From contig CAZABB010000016.1 in the NCBI GenBank assembly GCA_964483625.1, positions 1 through 44,019 on the forward strand: a stretch of DNA of 44,019 nucleotides. Direction: 5' to 3'. A program made the translations under genes and the position numbers. The notes below the pieces were generated by a model. It was given only the letters and a program-made list of their open reading frames with translations. It searched no databases and was not told the DNA's origin. Shown here in pieces: positions 8,213 to 15,764 of the stretch (positions within the stretch are counted from its first letter, which is position 1; every line of letters begins with the position of its first letter). This stretch comes from JAFGQU01 sp964483625 (GTDB lineage: Bacteria; Omnitrophota; Gorgyraeia; Duberdicusellales; 4484-171).

Positions 8213-9048
8213 TCCATTTTTGCTTGAGAATCAATATAGTTTTTCACACATTCATCAAGAACATCATGAATATCTCTCACTTTAAACCCTGATTCTTCCA
8301 ATTTTCCGACAGAAAGGACCAGGTTCGTTCTTACTAAGCCCAGGTCTTCAGCTTTCATAACCGAGTAATTGAACTCCGGGTTGTATTTTTTGTATACATC
8401 AAGAAGGTCGGGGTATCTTAATCCCCCCTTGTTCACCGCATTGTAGATACCGAAAGAATCTTTTTCGATTAAATACTTTAACATTTCGATAAAATCGGGA
8501 ACATAACTTATCGAGTTGGGAATATCGATGACCCGGCCGAATGAGATCAGTTTGGTCAGGAGGTTTCGCGGATGAGGCCGGTCATCCAGCGGGATTCTCA
8601 GACGCAAAGCAAGCATCCGGTATTTTTCCGCTAACATATGTAACGTACCCTCAGAATACATTTTGCTGCGGCTGTAGAAAAGATCGAAAAAATCAGGCGG
8701 TTTATTCTCGGCAATTGGCTCATCCTGATCAAAATCATAATGGTAGATACAGCCTGAGCTGATATGGACGAATTTAATATTATTGCGCAGAGCAACTTCA
8801 GCCAGCATGATCGGGACAAATACATTGGCAAGAAGCGTTTCGTGTTTCTTTTCTTCACATCCGTCGACGTTTTTTGCTCCGGTAAACCCGATACAATTGA
8901 TAAGCGTTTCGGGATTATATTTCTTAACGAGTTTTTCGGCATCCTCATAGCGAGATATCAATTCTTCATCGATATCGCACTGCAATTCTTCCTGGATCCT
9001 TGTCCCGATAAAACCTTTACCTAATATAAGTGTTTTACGATAATCCAT
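8203..9048 (-). CDS. RmlD-like NAD(P)-dependent sugar reductase/dehydratase
   Basis: 281 aa if it starts at the ATG at 9048, just after GGAGGC; a TTG at 9069 gives 7 more residues. Members of this extended-SDR subgroup reduce 4-keto sugars such as dTDP-4-keto-rhamnose. The nucleotide loop is GKGFIGTRI near the start, ISSGCIYHYD carries the active-site Ser, and FYSRSK has the Tyr/Lys pair. It overlaps the Gmd gene by 14 bp and the glutamine-kinase-like gene by 10 bp, so it belongs to one translation-coupled block. The likely substrate is the 4-keto sugar made by Gmd, but that is inference. Confidence 0.82.
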   Translation of the reverse strand: MDYRKTLILGKGFIGTRIQEELQCDIDEELISRYEDAEKLVKKYNPETLINCIGFTGAKNVDGCEEKKHETLLANVFVPIMLAEVALRNNIKFVHISSGCIYHYDFDQDEPIAENKPPDFFDLFYSRSKMYSEGTLHMLAEKYRMLALRLRIPLDDRPHPRNLLTKLISFGRVIDIPNSISYVPDFIEMLKYLIEKDSFGIYNAVNKGGLRYPDLLDVYKKYNPEFNYSVMKAEDLGLVRTNLVLSVGKLEESGFKVRDIHDVLDECVKNYIDSQAKMECR

Positions 9049-10060
9049 ATGCCTCCATATCCGATTCAACCATCATTTTTACCAATCCTTCAAAAGTTAC
9101 CTGTGGTTTCCATTCCAATATTTTTTTTGCTTTACTATAATCACCAATCAAAAGATTTACTTCGGCCGGACGGAAAAACTGTCTGTCTATCTCAACAACT
9201 ACTTTCCCCGTACTTCTATCAACCCCCTTCTCATCAACTCCTTTCCCCTTCCACTCGATATCGAGCCCGGCGTATCTGAATGCGAATTCGGTAAATTCTC
9301 TTACCGAATGGGTTTCTCCGGTTGCCACGACATAATCGTCCGGTTCGTCCTGTTGCAGCATAAGCCACATCGCCTTCACATAATCACCGGCAAATCCCCA
9401 GTCGCGTTTGGCATCAAGATTACCCAGTAAAAGCACATCCTGCTTGCCGGCTTTGATACTGGCCACCGATGAAGTAATTTTCCTGGTTACGAATTCATAT
9501 CCCCGCCGGGGCGATTCGTGGTTAAAAAGGATGCCGTTACAGGTAAACATGCCATAAGCTTCCCGGTAATTACGGGTTAATTCAAACCCGGTCACTTTGG
9601 ATATTCCGTAGGGCGAACGGGGATGAAACGGTGTCGTTTCTTTCTGCGGTACTTCTTTCACCTGCCCAAACATCTCACTTGAAGCAGCAAAATAAACTCG
9701 TACCGAACTCTCAAGATCTTTACAGGCAGAAAGAATATGATGGGTCCCGTTGATGTTAGTTTGAAGCGTAGAAAATTCATCATCGAAACTATAAGACACA
9801 AAACTCTGTGCTGCCAAATGGTATACCTCATCCGGTTGTATTTTTTGAATAATTTTATAAATACTGGGAAAACTTTCTACTGACCCGGCAACGAGATTCA
9901 GCTTATCTTTGATATGAAGAATCCGCGTCATACGATGCTCCTGATCTTCAAACGCAACCCGCCTCACCAATCCATACACTTCATATCCTTTTTGCAGCAA
10001 TAATTCGGCCAGGTAGCTGCCATCCTGACCGGTAATACCGGTAATCAAAGCCTTTTTCAT
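9035..10060 (-). CDS. gmd: GDP-mannose 4,6-dehydratase
   Basis: 341 aa, normal length. It converts GDP-D-mannose to GDP-4-keto-6-deoxy-D-mannose, the branch point to fucose, rhamnose, perosamine and deoxyheptoses. The NADP loop GITGQDGSYL is at residues 8-17, the active-site AASSEMFG at 125-132, and Tyr151/Lys155 in PYGISK. The Gmd-specific NHESPRRGYEFVTRKIT block is present. The gene overlaps the CysQ-like gene by 4 bp upstream. In this operon it feeds the reductase and probably the aminotransferase/formyltransferase pair. Confidence 0.95.
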   Translation of the reverse strand: MKKALITGITGQDGSYLAELLLQKGYEVYGLVRRVAFEDQEHRMTRILHIKDKLNLVAGSVESFPSIYKIIQKIQPDEVYHLAAQSFVSYSFDDEFSTLQTNINGTHHILSACKDLESSVRVYFAASSEMFGQVKEVPQKETTPFHPRSPYGISKVTGFELTRNYREAYGMFTCNGILFNHESPRRGYEFVTRKITSSVASIKAGKQDVLLLGNLDAKRDWGFAGDYVKAMWLMLQQDEPDDYVVATGETHSVREFTEFAFRYAGLDIEWKGKGVDEKGVDRSTGKVVVEIDRQFFRPAEVNLLIGDYSKAKKILEWKPQVTFEGLVKMMVESDMEAYGLS

Positions 10061-10971
10061 TTTTGCTCCTTCAGGTCTCGCACGCGATTACAGTGATTAA
10101 ATAATGATTGCGCTGATTCATTAGTTGTAAAAACTTGATCCTTTCTCTCTCTTTCATATTGAACGATAAACCAGGGATTAAGAAGACTCTCTTTGTTATA
10201 CCGCAAAGATTGTTCTCTATCGGTTATACATACGGTTGCGCCCGCTTCTTCAGCAATAATCTGCCCGGCCGCGGTATCCCATTCCATTGTCGGCCCGAAT
10301 CGCGGATAACAATCGGCCAACCTTTCAGCAACAAGGCAGAATTTCTGCGAACTGCCCGCCGAGATCATTTCGATCTCTCCGTATTCACCGCGCAATGAAG
10401 CGATATATTGCTCGGTCTCTTTCGACAAATGAGACCGGCTGGCGATCACGGTATATGGTCGACGGCCTTTAATCATCGGCAGCCTTTCTGAAGCAGAGAT
10501 AAGTGCCTCATCATCCTTAATTTCCTTCAACGCGGTATTGCCGGTTAACTTATAAGCGCCAAATCCTTCTTTGGCAAGATAGAACGTATCTTTGACCGGT
10601 ACATAGATCACTCCCAGTACGGATTTTGTGTTATGGACAAGCGCGATGTTGACGGTAAACTGGCCGTTCCTTTTAATAAATTCCTTTGTCCCGTCCAGAG
10701 GATCAACTAACCAGAAATATTCCCATTGACTTCTCTGACTATAGGGGATATTTTTCCCTTCCTCAGAAAGCACAGGAGTGCCGGGATAAAGTTTCTCAAG
10801 ACTCTTTGAAATTACCGCGTGAGACTTTTTATCCGCCTCCGTCAACGGAGATTTATCCTCTTTCCTCTCTACCTCAAATGCGGACTCATATACCTCGAGG
10901 ATCTCCTTACCGGCCTGATGAGCAATCCGAAGAAGATCAAGAAGTGATATCTGTTTTAGCTTATTATTCAT
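10057..10971 (-). CDS. cysQ: CysQ-type 3'(2'),5'-bisphosphate nucleotidase
   Basis: 304 aa, inositol-monophosphatase fold. Metal-binding motifs are LSEEGK (69-73), DPLDGTKEF (90-98) and the C-terminal MEWDTAAGQIIAEEAG. The family removes the 3' phosphate from PAP left by sulfotransferases. Here it follows two APS kinase genes, which fits PAPS recycling. It might also clear 3'-phospho-CMP left after phosphoramidate transfer, which is inference. The last 24 or so residues (about FTTNESAQ onward) extend beyond the usual family end and are encoded by an intergenic-type repeat (10086-10101). The ATG at 10971 is in a normal position. Confidence 0.9.
   Translation of the reverse strand: MNNKLKQISLLDLLRIAHQAGKEILEVYESAFEVERKEDKSPLTEADKKSHAVISKSLEKLYPGTPVLSEEGKNIPYSQRSQWEYFWLVDPLDGTKEFIKRNGQFTVNIALVHNTKSVLGVIYVPVKDTFYLAKEGFGAYKLTGNTALKEIKDDEALISASERLPMIKGRRPYTVIASRSHLSKETEQYIASLRGEYGEIEMISAGSSQKFCLVAERLADCYPRFGPTMEWDTAAGQIIAEEAGATVCITDREQSLRYNKESLLNPWFIVQYERERKDQVFTTNESAQSLFNHCNRVRDLKEQK
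10086..10101. repeat. Repeat word GATTACAGTGATTAAA inside the cysQ tail
   Basis: One base different from the 16-base words at 17325-17340 and 18605-18620. It is translated on the minus strand within the last residues of CysQ (around LFNHCNRV). Confidence 0.7.
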
Positions 10972-10979
10972 ATCTTCAC

Positions 10980-11013
10980 CACGTCACATAGACACATAGT
11001 CACACGTCACACG
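10980..11013. repeat. TCACACG-family repeat between cysQ and the DUF2061 kinase
   Basis: ACGTCACATAGACACATAGT (10981-11000) followed by CACACGTCACACG. The first 20 bases recur as an exact inverted copy at 11825-11844, and the whole is nearly identical to 19952-19982. Confidence 0.85.
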
Positions 11014-11036
11014 AGTAAGAATTAACCGTAATCCCT

Positions 11037-11759
11037 CTACAAATATTTTTTCTTTACCAGAGAAAGAATTTTTTTAGCACTCTCATCTACCGTTGTTTTA
11101 TCCGCATCAAGAACGATTTCCGCTCTTGCCGGTTCTTCATATACATCGGATACCCCGGTAAAATTTTTGATCTCCCCGCGTTTAGCTTTTTCATACAGCC
11201 CGCGGGCATCACGTTTTTCGCACATCGCAAGCGATGCCGCCACATGCACTTCGACAAAATTCTTACACAATCCTCGGACAAAATCCCGGGATTCACCGTA
11301 AGGAGAAATGAACGAGGCGATCACACAGACGTTGTTTTTCTCTAAAACACTCGCCAGATGCCCTACCCGCCGGATATGCCGGTCACGTTCTTCGCGCGTA
11401 AATCCCGCCTCCGGGAAGATATCTCTTACCTGATGCGCGTCCAGCCGTTCGACTTTTATCCCCATATCCGTCAGCTTCTGAGCCAGTTTGTCGCCGATTG
11501 CGGTCTTACCTGATGCGGGCAAGCCGGTAAGCCATACGACAAACGGATTTATCTCCCGCCGGCCGAACCGGATATTATCCCACATCCGTTCGTGGAGAAA
11601 GTAGAATATCAGTTTGGCGATGACTTCAATACTGCCGATGGTGATCGCGATCGTAAGCTTCCCCGTAAAGATCAATACCAGAAACGTAGTCGTAAGCGTC
11701 GCTACGACCCGCCAGGAAAGTGTCTTTACCGCCGAACGGCGTTTTGTCTCACGAAACAT
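11037..11759 (-). CDS. DUF2061 membrane domain fused to adenylylsulfate kinase
   Basis: 240 aa fusion. Residues 1-65 are a DUF2061 domain with SWRVVATLTTTF and two hydrophobic segments (about 18-32 and 36-55), which should place the enzyme at the inner membrane. Residues 70-240 are an APS kinase with P-loop GLPASGKT (79-86), FISPYGESRD and a ARGLYEKAKRGEIKNFTGV lid. The usual DGDN acceptor motif reads DAHQ, so APS affinity or the substrate may differ. The product would be PAPS. A 20-base repeat lies on both sides in inverted orientation (10981-11000 and 11825-11844), unlike any other gene here. Confidence 0.88.
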   Translation of the reverse strand: MFRETKRRSAVKTLSWRVVATLTTTFLVLIFTGKLTIAITIGSIEVIAKLIFYFLHERMWDNIRFGRREINPFVVWLTGLPASGKTAIGDKLAQKLTDMGIKVERLDAHQVRDIFPEAGFTREERDRHIRRVGHLASVLEKNNVCVIASFISPYGESRDFVRGLCKNFVEVHVAASLAMCEKRDARGLYEKAKRGEIKNFTGVSDVYEEPARAEIVLDADKTTVDESAKKILSLVKKKYL

Positions 11760-11824
11760 GAGATCCTCCTATGATTCTTTTCTCGACGTGTGCCCCTGCC
11801 CCCACCGGGGAGGCTTTCGCACTG

Positions 11825-11844
11825 ACTATGTGTCTATGTGACGT
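11825..11844. repeat. Inverted copy of the 20-base repeat
   Basis: ACTATGTGTCTATGTGACGT is the exact reverse complement of 10981-11000. The pair flanks the DUF2061-APS kinase gene, 825 bp apart. Confidence 0.85.
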
Positions 11845-11882
11845 ATACATTATTGTCTTCGCAGATGCTCCTTCAAAGCTCA

Positions 11883-13772
11883 TTAAATGACTACGTTTCG
11901 TGGTATGTACCCTTTTTCCTCTAACCAGTTCACAAGGAACTGCGCGCTTTCTTCCTTACTCTCGTTTTCCGTCTTCATAACGACCTCAGGGTTCTCCGGC
12001 TCTTCATAGGGTGCTGAGATCCCGGTAAACTCTTTGATCTCACCGGCTCTCGCTTTTTTATAGAGCCCTTTTGGGTCTCTTTTCTCGCATTCCTCCAGTG
12101 AGGTATCCACGAAAACCTCGACGAAATCACCTTCGGGCAGTAAGCCCCGCGCCGCGTCACGGTCTTTACGGTAGGGTGAGATGAATGAGGTAATCACCAG
12201 AAAACCGGCATCGGCAAACAGCTTTGCCACCTCAGATATCCGGCGGATATTCTCGGTACGATCCTCGGGCGAGAACCCCAGGTTCTTATTCAGGCCATGG
12301 CGGATATTATCGCCGTCGAGGACATAGACGTTGACTCCCCGGTTGAATAACTGCGTCTGGAGTTCGACCGCGATCGTCGATTTCCCGCAGGCAGAAAGCC
12401 CGGTCATCCAGATAACCGCGCCGCGGTGTTTATTCCGCAATTCTCTTTCTTTTTTCGTCACTTTCACGTCATGCCAGGTAACATTGGTACTTTTTACTTT
12501 TACCTGATCTTTTTGACGTTCGGCATAGAACTCACGCAAAATGTCGGCAACCGGTTTACGCATCACCCGTCCGTCGACCTCCTCGCCTGCATTGAGTTTT
12601 TTCCTGAGCTCCTTACCGCTGATACTTACGGTATGATAGCCTTTATCCTTATAATCATCCATCAATCCGACCTTACCCAACTCTTCGTAATAGGCGGCAA
12701 AGCCTACCTTTAACGGTTTAATCAGAAGTTCTCCCTTTAACTGCTCGAATTTCTCTTGAGCATCGAAATCTCCCCACACCTGTTTACCGTCATCAAACGG
12801 CGCGTCGGCATGACGGCGCCCGATGATCAGATGGGTAAAGCCAAGATTACGCCGGTAGATCGCGTGCATGATCGCTTCCTTCGGCCCCGCATAGAACATT
12901 TTGATATCGAGCCCCACCAGGACGATCTGATCACACAGGTCATACCCTTTTTCTTTCCAGAATTCATCATCTTTATCACCGAAACCGATCAGTTTATGTT
13001 TAAGCAGCGCTTCGTACGTCTTCATCCTGATCTCTGCCGGCACATCGTCACGCTTGGTCGTTCCTACCAGCGGATTAAGCACCACTCCGATAAAAAACCC
13101 TTCTTTTGTCAGCGTCTCTGCCGCGTAGACCATGGTATATTCATGGGCCCGATGGAGAGGGTTACGGGTCTGGAACGCGACGATCTTTTCCCATTTCCGT
13201 TCGGCAAAGAGCGCCCGGGTCTCTTTGGGAGAAAGCATGTATTTACCGTACACCGGATGCCGCGGTTCCTCTATCGCCCAGATCTTTCCGCCTAAAAGAT
13301 AATCTCTTTGGTCATCATTGACGATACGCGGCCCGGGATGATCGGTTCGTTCGGTCCCGTACACTGATTTATTATAAAGTTTCTTATCGAACGAATAGAT
13401 ATCGGATATCTCAAGCGCGCCCACGATCTGACCATGTTCGTTTTTAACCGCGATCGTCTCACCTAACTCAAACTGCCGGCTTTCTTCTTTACCGATCGGA
13501 AACGCCAGAGGTATTGTCCATGCGTATTTTTTCCCATTACGTTCGATCACCTCATCCTCGAGCACCCGATAAAATTCCTCTTTTCCCATCGGCCCCTCTA
13601 AAGGCGAAAGCGTCCCGTCGGCAATACGATAGAACGTTGCCAGGTCCGCGTTACTGATCGTATAGACCTTGTGTTCTAATACTTTCTCGATAAAGTGCTC
13701 CCGTTCGATCTCGGGAATCGTCCGGCTGATGAGTTCTCCGCCGTGCGCTTGACGCATACCATCATTCTCCAT
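11883..13772 (-). CDS. Bifunctional sulfate adenylyltransferase / adenylylsulfate kinase
   Basis: 629 aa. Residues 1-420 are a single-chain ATP sulfurylase with QTRNPLHRAHE (201-211) and GRRHADAP (319-325). Residues 450-629 are APS kinase with P-loop GLSACGKST (458-466), DGDN, FISPYRKDRD and the conserved lid. Together they turn sulfate and ATP into PAPS in the cytoplasm. No APS or PAPS reductase is in the window, so sulfation of the polysaccharide is a more natural use here than cysteine synthesis, although this is inference. Its ATG at 13772 lies 11 bp inside the end of the MarR gene, so the two are coupled. Confidence 0.94.
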   Translation of the reverse strand: MENDGMRQAHGGELISRTIPEIEREHFIEKVLEHKVYTISNADLATFYRIADGTLSPLEGPMGKEEFYRVLEDEVIERNGKKYAWTIPLAFPIGKEESRQFELGETIAVKNEHGQIVGALEISDIYSFDKKLYNKSVYGTERTDHPGPRIVNDDQRDYLLGGKIWAIEEPRHPVYGKYMLSPKETRALFAERKWEKIVAFQTRNPLHRAHEYTMVYAAETLTKEGFFIGVVLNPLVGTTKRDDVPAEIRMKTYEALLKHKLIGFGDKDDEFWKEKGYDLCDQIVLVGLDIKMFYAGPKEAIMHAIYRRNLGFTHLIIGRRHADAPFDDGKQVWGDFDAQEKFEQLKGELLIKPLKVGFAAYYEELGKVGLMDDYKDKGYHTVSISGKELRKKLNAGEEVDGRVMRKPVADILREFYAERQKDQVKVKSTNVTWHDVKVTKKERELRNKHRGAVIWMTGLSACGKSTIAVELQTQLFNRGVNVYVLDGDNIRHGLNKNLGFSPEDRTENIRRISEVAKLFADAGFLVITSFISPYRKDRDAARGLLPEGDFVEVFVDTSLEECEKRDPKGLYKKARAGEIKEFTGISAPYEEPENPEVVMKTENESKEESAQFLVNWLEEKGYIPRNVVI

Positions 13773-14181
13773 CGTTACTACTCCCTTCTAATTCTGCTGC
13801 CGACTTCTGTAATTGTTCGGAAAAGCTTTTAAGATCGTCCCATTCTTTACGTAACCGATTAAATTCCTTTTCTTTTTTCTTTAAAAAATGATAGGTGAGT
13901 TTCAGCTTTTCCCTGAATCCTTTTTTGGTGAGGTTATATTTGACCCGTTTTATCTTTACTTTTCCTTCGTTCTTGGAAAAGTTTCGGATACTAAGAAACC
14001 CGCGTTTGATGAGGGCGTTGAGCAGATAATTGACTTTACCGAGGGAGACATTGAGGCGCAGGGAAATCTCCCGCTGGGTAATATGGGGGGTTTTGTGGAT
14101 TTCCGAGAGGATCTGGAGGATCTCCTCCCTTTCCAGCTCAGCAATACCGTTGATTTTCTTATTCGGGGGTTGTTCAAACAT
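13762..14181 (-). CDS. EPS-associated MarR-type transcriptional regulator
   Basis: 139 aa. A winged helix-turn-helix covers about residues 18-95 with ITQREISLRLNVSLGKVNYL as the recognition region, followed by a charged coiled coil (about 100-139) that would dimerise. The family is the MarR-like regulator seen beside exopolysaccharide loci in PEP-CTERM/exosortase bacteria (TIGR04176 type). It is the first gene of the polysaccharide operon and overlaps the ATP sulfurylase gene. The start ATG at 14181 sits only about 2 bases after the expected transcription start and inside a perfect inverted repeat, so the mRNA is probably leaderless and the gene self-regulated. Confidence 0.88.
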   Translation of the reverse strand: MFEQPPNKKINGIAELEREEILQILSEIHKTPHITQREISLRLNVSLGKVNYLLNALIKRGFLSIRNFSKNEGKVKIKRVKYNLTKKGFREKLKLTYHFLKKKEKEFNRLRKEWDDLKSFSEQLQKSAAELEGSSNDGE

Positions 14182-14188
14182 TGAACAA
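14170..14188. promoter_or_regulatory. Perfect 7-bp inverted repeat over the MarR start, probable operator
   Basis: TTGTTCA and TGAACAA are separated by 5 bp and cover the predicted transcription start and ATG of the EPS-associated regulator. A two-fold symmetric site just downstream of the -10 box is where a dimeric winged-helix repressor could block its own operon. The assignment is inference from position and symmetry. Confidence 0.6.
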
Positions 14189-14189
14189 T

Positions 14190-14217
14190 ATTATAGAACA
14201 TATCCCCGGCTTGTCAA
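14190..14217 (-). promoter_or_regulatory. Consensus sigma70 promoter of the polysaccharide operon
   Basis: Read on the minus strand: TTGACA (14217-14212), 16 bp, TATAAT (14195-14190). Both hexamers are perfect consensus. The expected start of transcription is near 14183, two bases before the MarR ATG, and there is no room for a ribosome site. Confidence 0.82.
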
Positions 14218-14376
14218 TAGGATAGCGGGTAGCGGCGAGCGTCCAGCGATTAGACAGAAAACAGTCTTTAGTCTATGGTCGACAGCATATAGTCACACGT
14301 GAAATAGTCTATATACGTTAGCCCGTTTGCCCGTTCGCCCGTTTCTTGAACGGGAAAACATACGGACGGGCAGATA
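14218..14376. other. Gap between the polysaccharide promoter and the PEP-CTERM gene, filled with repeat words
   Basis: No gene is seen. The stretch holds TAGTCTATAG-like words (14270-14315), a member of the TCACACG family (about 14290-14301) and GCCCGTT words (14321-14342) that end in a CCCGTT-TCTTG-AACGGG hairpin (14338-14354). The hairpin lies 23 bp after the PEP-CTERM stop but has no clear U-run, so it is only a weak terminator candidate. Confidence 0.5.
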
Positions 14377-15528
14377 TTAACTTGTTTTGATAAACCCGCG
14401 CAGACGCCTCCTAAAACTCAAGAACATCAATCCCACCCCCAGAAGCAGAAACGATGCCGGCTCAGGGACCGGGCTGGCCAGGTAGATTTCATAGTCATTG
14501 CCGTCGTAGCCATACCAGGTAACCCTGTTACCGTAAACTCGCGGCGAAAGGTCATCAAACAGGTTATCGGTAATCTGGATAATATCCGAGCCGTTATACA
14601 GAAATATTTCTTTGTCGTTGCCGTCGAACCCGTTCCATACGACATTATTCCCGAAAATCCGGATATTATCTTCATGAAAATCATTATCGGTTATTTGCGT
14701 AATGATACCTTCGCTGTAAAAGTACACTTCGGTATCATCGCCAGTTCCGCTATGCCAAGCAATATTCCCGCCTGAAATTTGAGGAGCTCCATCGTGGAAA
14801 CTATTATTAGTAACCTGGGAGGTACTTGCCGTCAGGATATCATACAGAAATATCTCATAATCATTCCCATCGTAACCGTGCCACACTACACTATCCTCTG
14901 TAACCTGAGGACTTATATCGTCCTGTGAGTTATTAGTCAATGCCTTAGTCATCGTACCGTCATATAAGTAGACTTCTCTATCCGGTCCACCGTAATTATT
15001 GCCAATATACCGTGTCCATACAACGTTGCTCCCTGATATATCTCTAAAATAATCCTGTACGGAATTATTGGTTAATTGAATGACGGTAGAACCGTCGTAA
15101 TAAAATATTTCTCTCTGGATATCATCACCATGAGTCCAGACGATATGATTACCGGATATTTGGGGATTATTATCGTTCACCGAGTCATTGGTTAACTGAG
15201 TCGTAGCAAACCCGTCGTAATAAAATATCTCCCGCGTAGCTAAAGTATTACCCCCATACCAGGTAATACTATCTTCCCATATCTCCGGGTCCAAATCATA
15301 GAAGTTATTATTGATTATCTGACTTGTAACTGAACCGTCAAACAAAAATATATCATAATCGCCTCCATCATTGCCCATCCAGGTCACGTTATTCCCCCAA
15401 ATCTGTGGACGCACATCGGCTACCGAGTTATCCGTAAGCTGAGTGATCTTAAATGACGGTAACGCGTAAGATGCGAAGTTGATCCCGAAAGATAATGCTA
15501 TGATTGCTGCAAAAACAAATCGTTTCAT
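14377..15528 (-). CDS. PEP-CTERM sorted protein with eight propeller-like repeats
   Basis: 383 aa exported protein. Residues 1-22 are a signal peptide (basic MKR, hydrophobic core, cut near SYA-LPSF). Eight repeats of about 40-45 residues follow (from about 28 to 350), each with the pattern QLTDNS..D..PQI.GNNVTW.G.DGNDYEIFLYDG. They resemble TolB/WD-like beta-propeller blades, with many Asn/Asp that could bind calcium. The tail VPEPASFLLLGVGLMFLS followed by RRRLR is a textbook PEP-CTERM signal, recognised by exosortase and linked to exopolysaccharide export. The ATG at 15528 follows GGAGGAAGGAA. Function is unknown; a surface or matrix protein is likely. Confidence 0.92.
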   Translation of the reverse strand: MKRFVFAAIIALSFGINFASYALPSFKITQLTDNSVADVRPQIWGNNVTWMGNDGGDYDIFLFDGSVTSQIINNNFYDLDPEIWEDSITWYGGNTLATREIFYYDGFATTQLTNDSVNDNNPQISGNHIVWTHGDDIQREIFYYDGSTVIQLTNNSVQDYFRDISGSNVVWTRYIGNNYGGPDREVYLYDGTMTKALTNNSQDDISPQVTEDSVVWHGYDGNDYEIFLYDILTASTSQVTNNSFHDGAPQISGGNIAWHSGTGDDTEVYFYSEGIITQITDNDFHEDNIRIFGNNVVWNGFDGNDKEIFLYNGSDIIQITDNLFDDLSPRVYGNRVTWYGYDGNDYEIYLASPVPEPASFLLLGVGLMFLSFRRRLRGFIKTS

Positions 15529-15565
15529 TTCCTTCCTCCTTTTTCAGGCATAAACCTCCCCCGGC

Positions 15566-15593
15566 AAGAAAAAGAACACCTGTTCTTTTTCTT
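15566..15593. repeat. Perfect 13-bp inverted repeat in the PEP-CTERM leader
   Basis: AAGAAAAAGAACA and its exact complement are separated by only CC, so the RNA would form a long, mostly A-U stem with a tight loop, ending 37 bases before the ATG at 15528. It could act as an attenuator, a stability element, a thermosensor or the end of transcripts arriving from the polyamine genes. None of these is proven. Confidence 0.6.
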
Positions 15594-15680
15594 TAAAGAG
15601 TGTCCATCGATTGTCGTTCTTCGGAAAGGTATCCCGGGCAGGATAGTTTTGGAACCAATTACAGGATGTTTCAGGCCTTA

Positions 15681-15720
15681 ATCACTGTAATCAATGAGTA
15701 ATCACTGAAATCAATGATGG
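15681..15720. repeat. Tandem 20-bp repeat, GATTACAGTGATT family
   Basis: Two adjacent copies, ATCACTGTAATCAATGAGTA and ATCACTGAAATCAATGATGG, match at 16 of 20 positions. They lie in the transcribed leader of the PEP-CTERM gene. The same word in the other orientation occurs at 10086-10101, 17325-17340 and 18605-18620. Confidence 0.75.
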
Positions 15721-15764
15721 GCTACTATCCCATCGTAGAAAATTTTCCTTACAGCCGAAATATA

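Noticed and set aside
11770..11822. GC-rich CCCC/GGGG hairpin as terminator
   Set aside because: The stem is short and ambiguous and has no U-run on the minus strand; it also lies inside the operon.
10981..11844. Insertion sequence or transposon
   Set aside because: No transposase, integrase or target duplication was seen; only an APS kinase lies between the inverted repeats, so it is reported as a possible cassette instead.
12756..13295. 179-aa plus-strand frame opposite the ATP sulfurylase
   Set aside because: It is antisense to a conserved enzyme, has no family features and no ribosome site; treated as a frame shadow, like the other opposite-strand frames.
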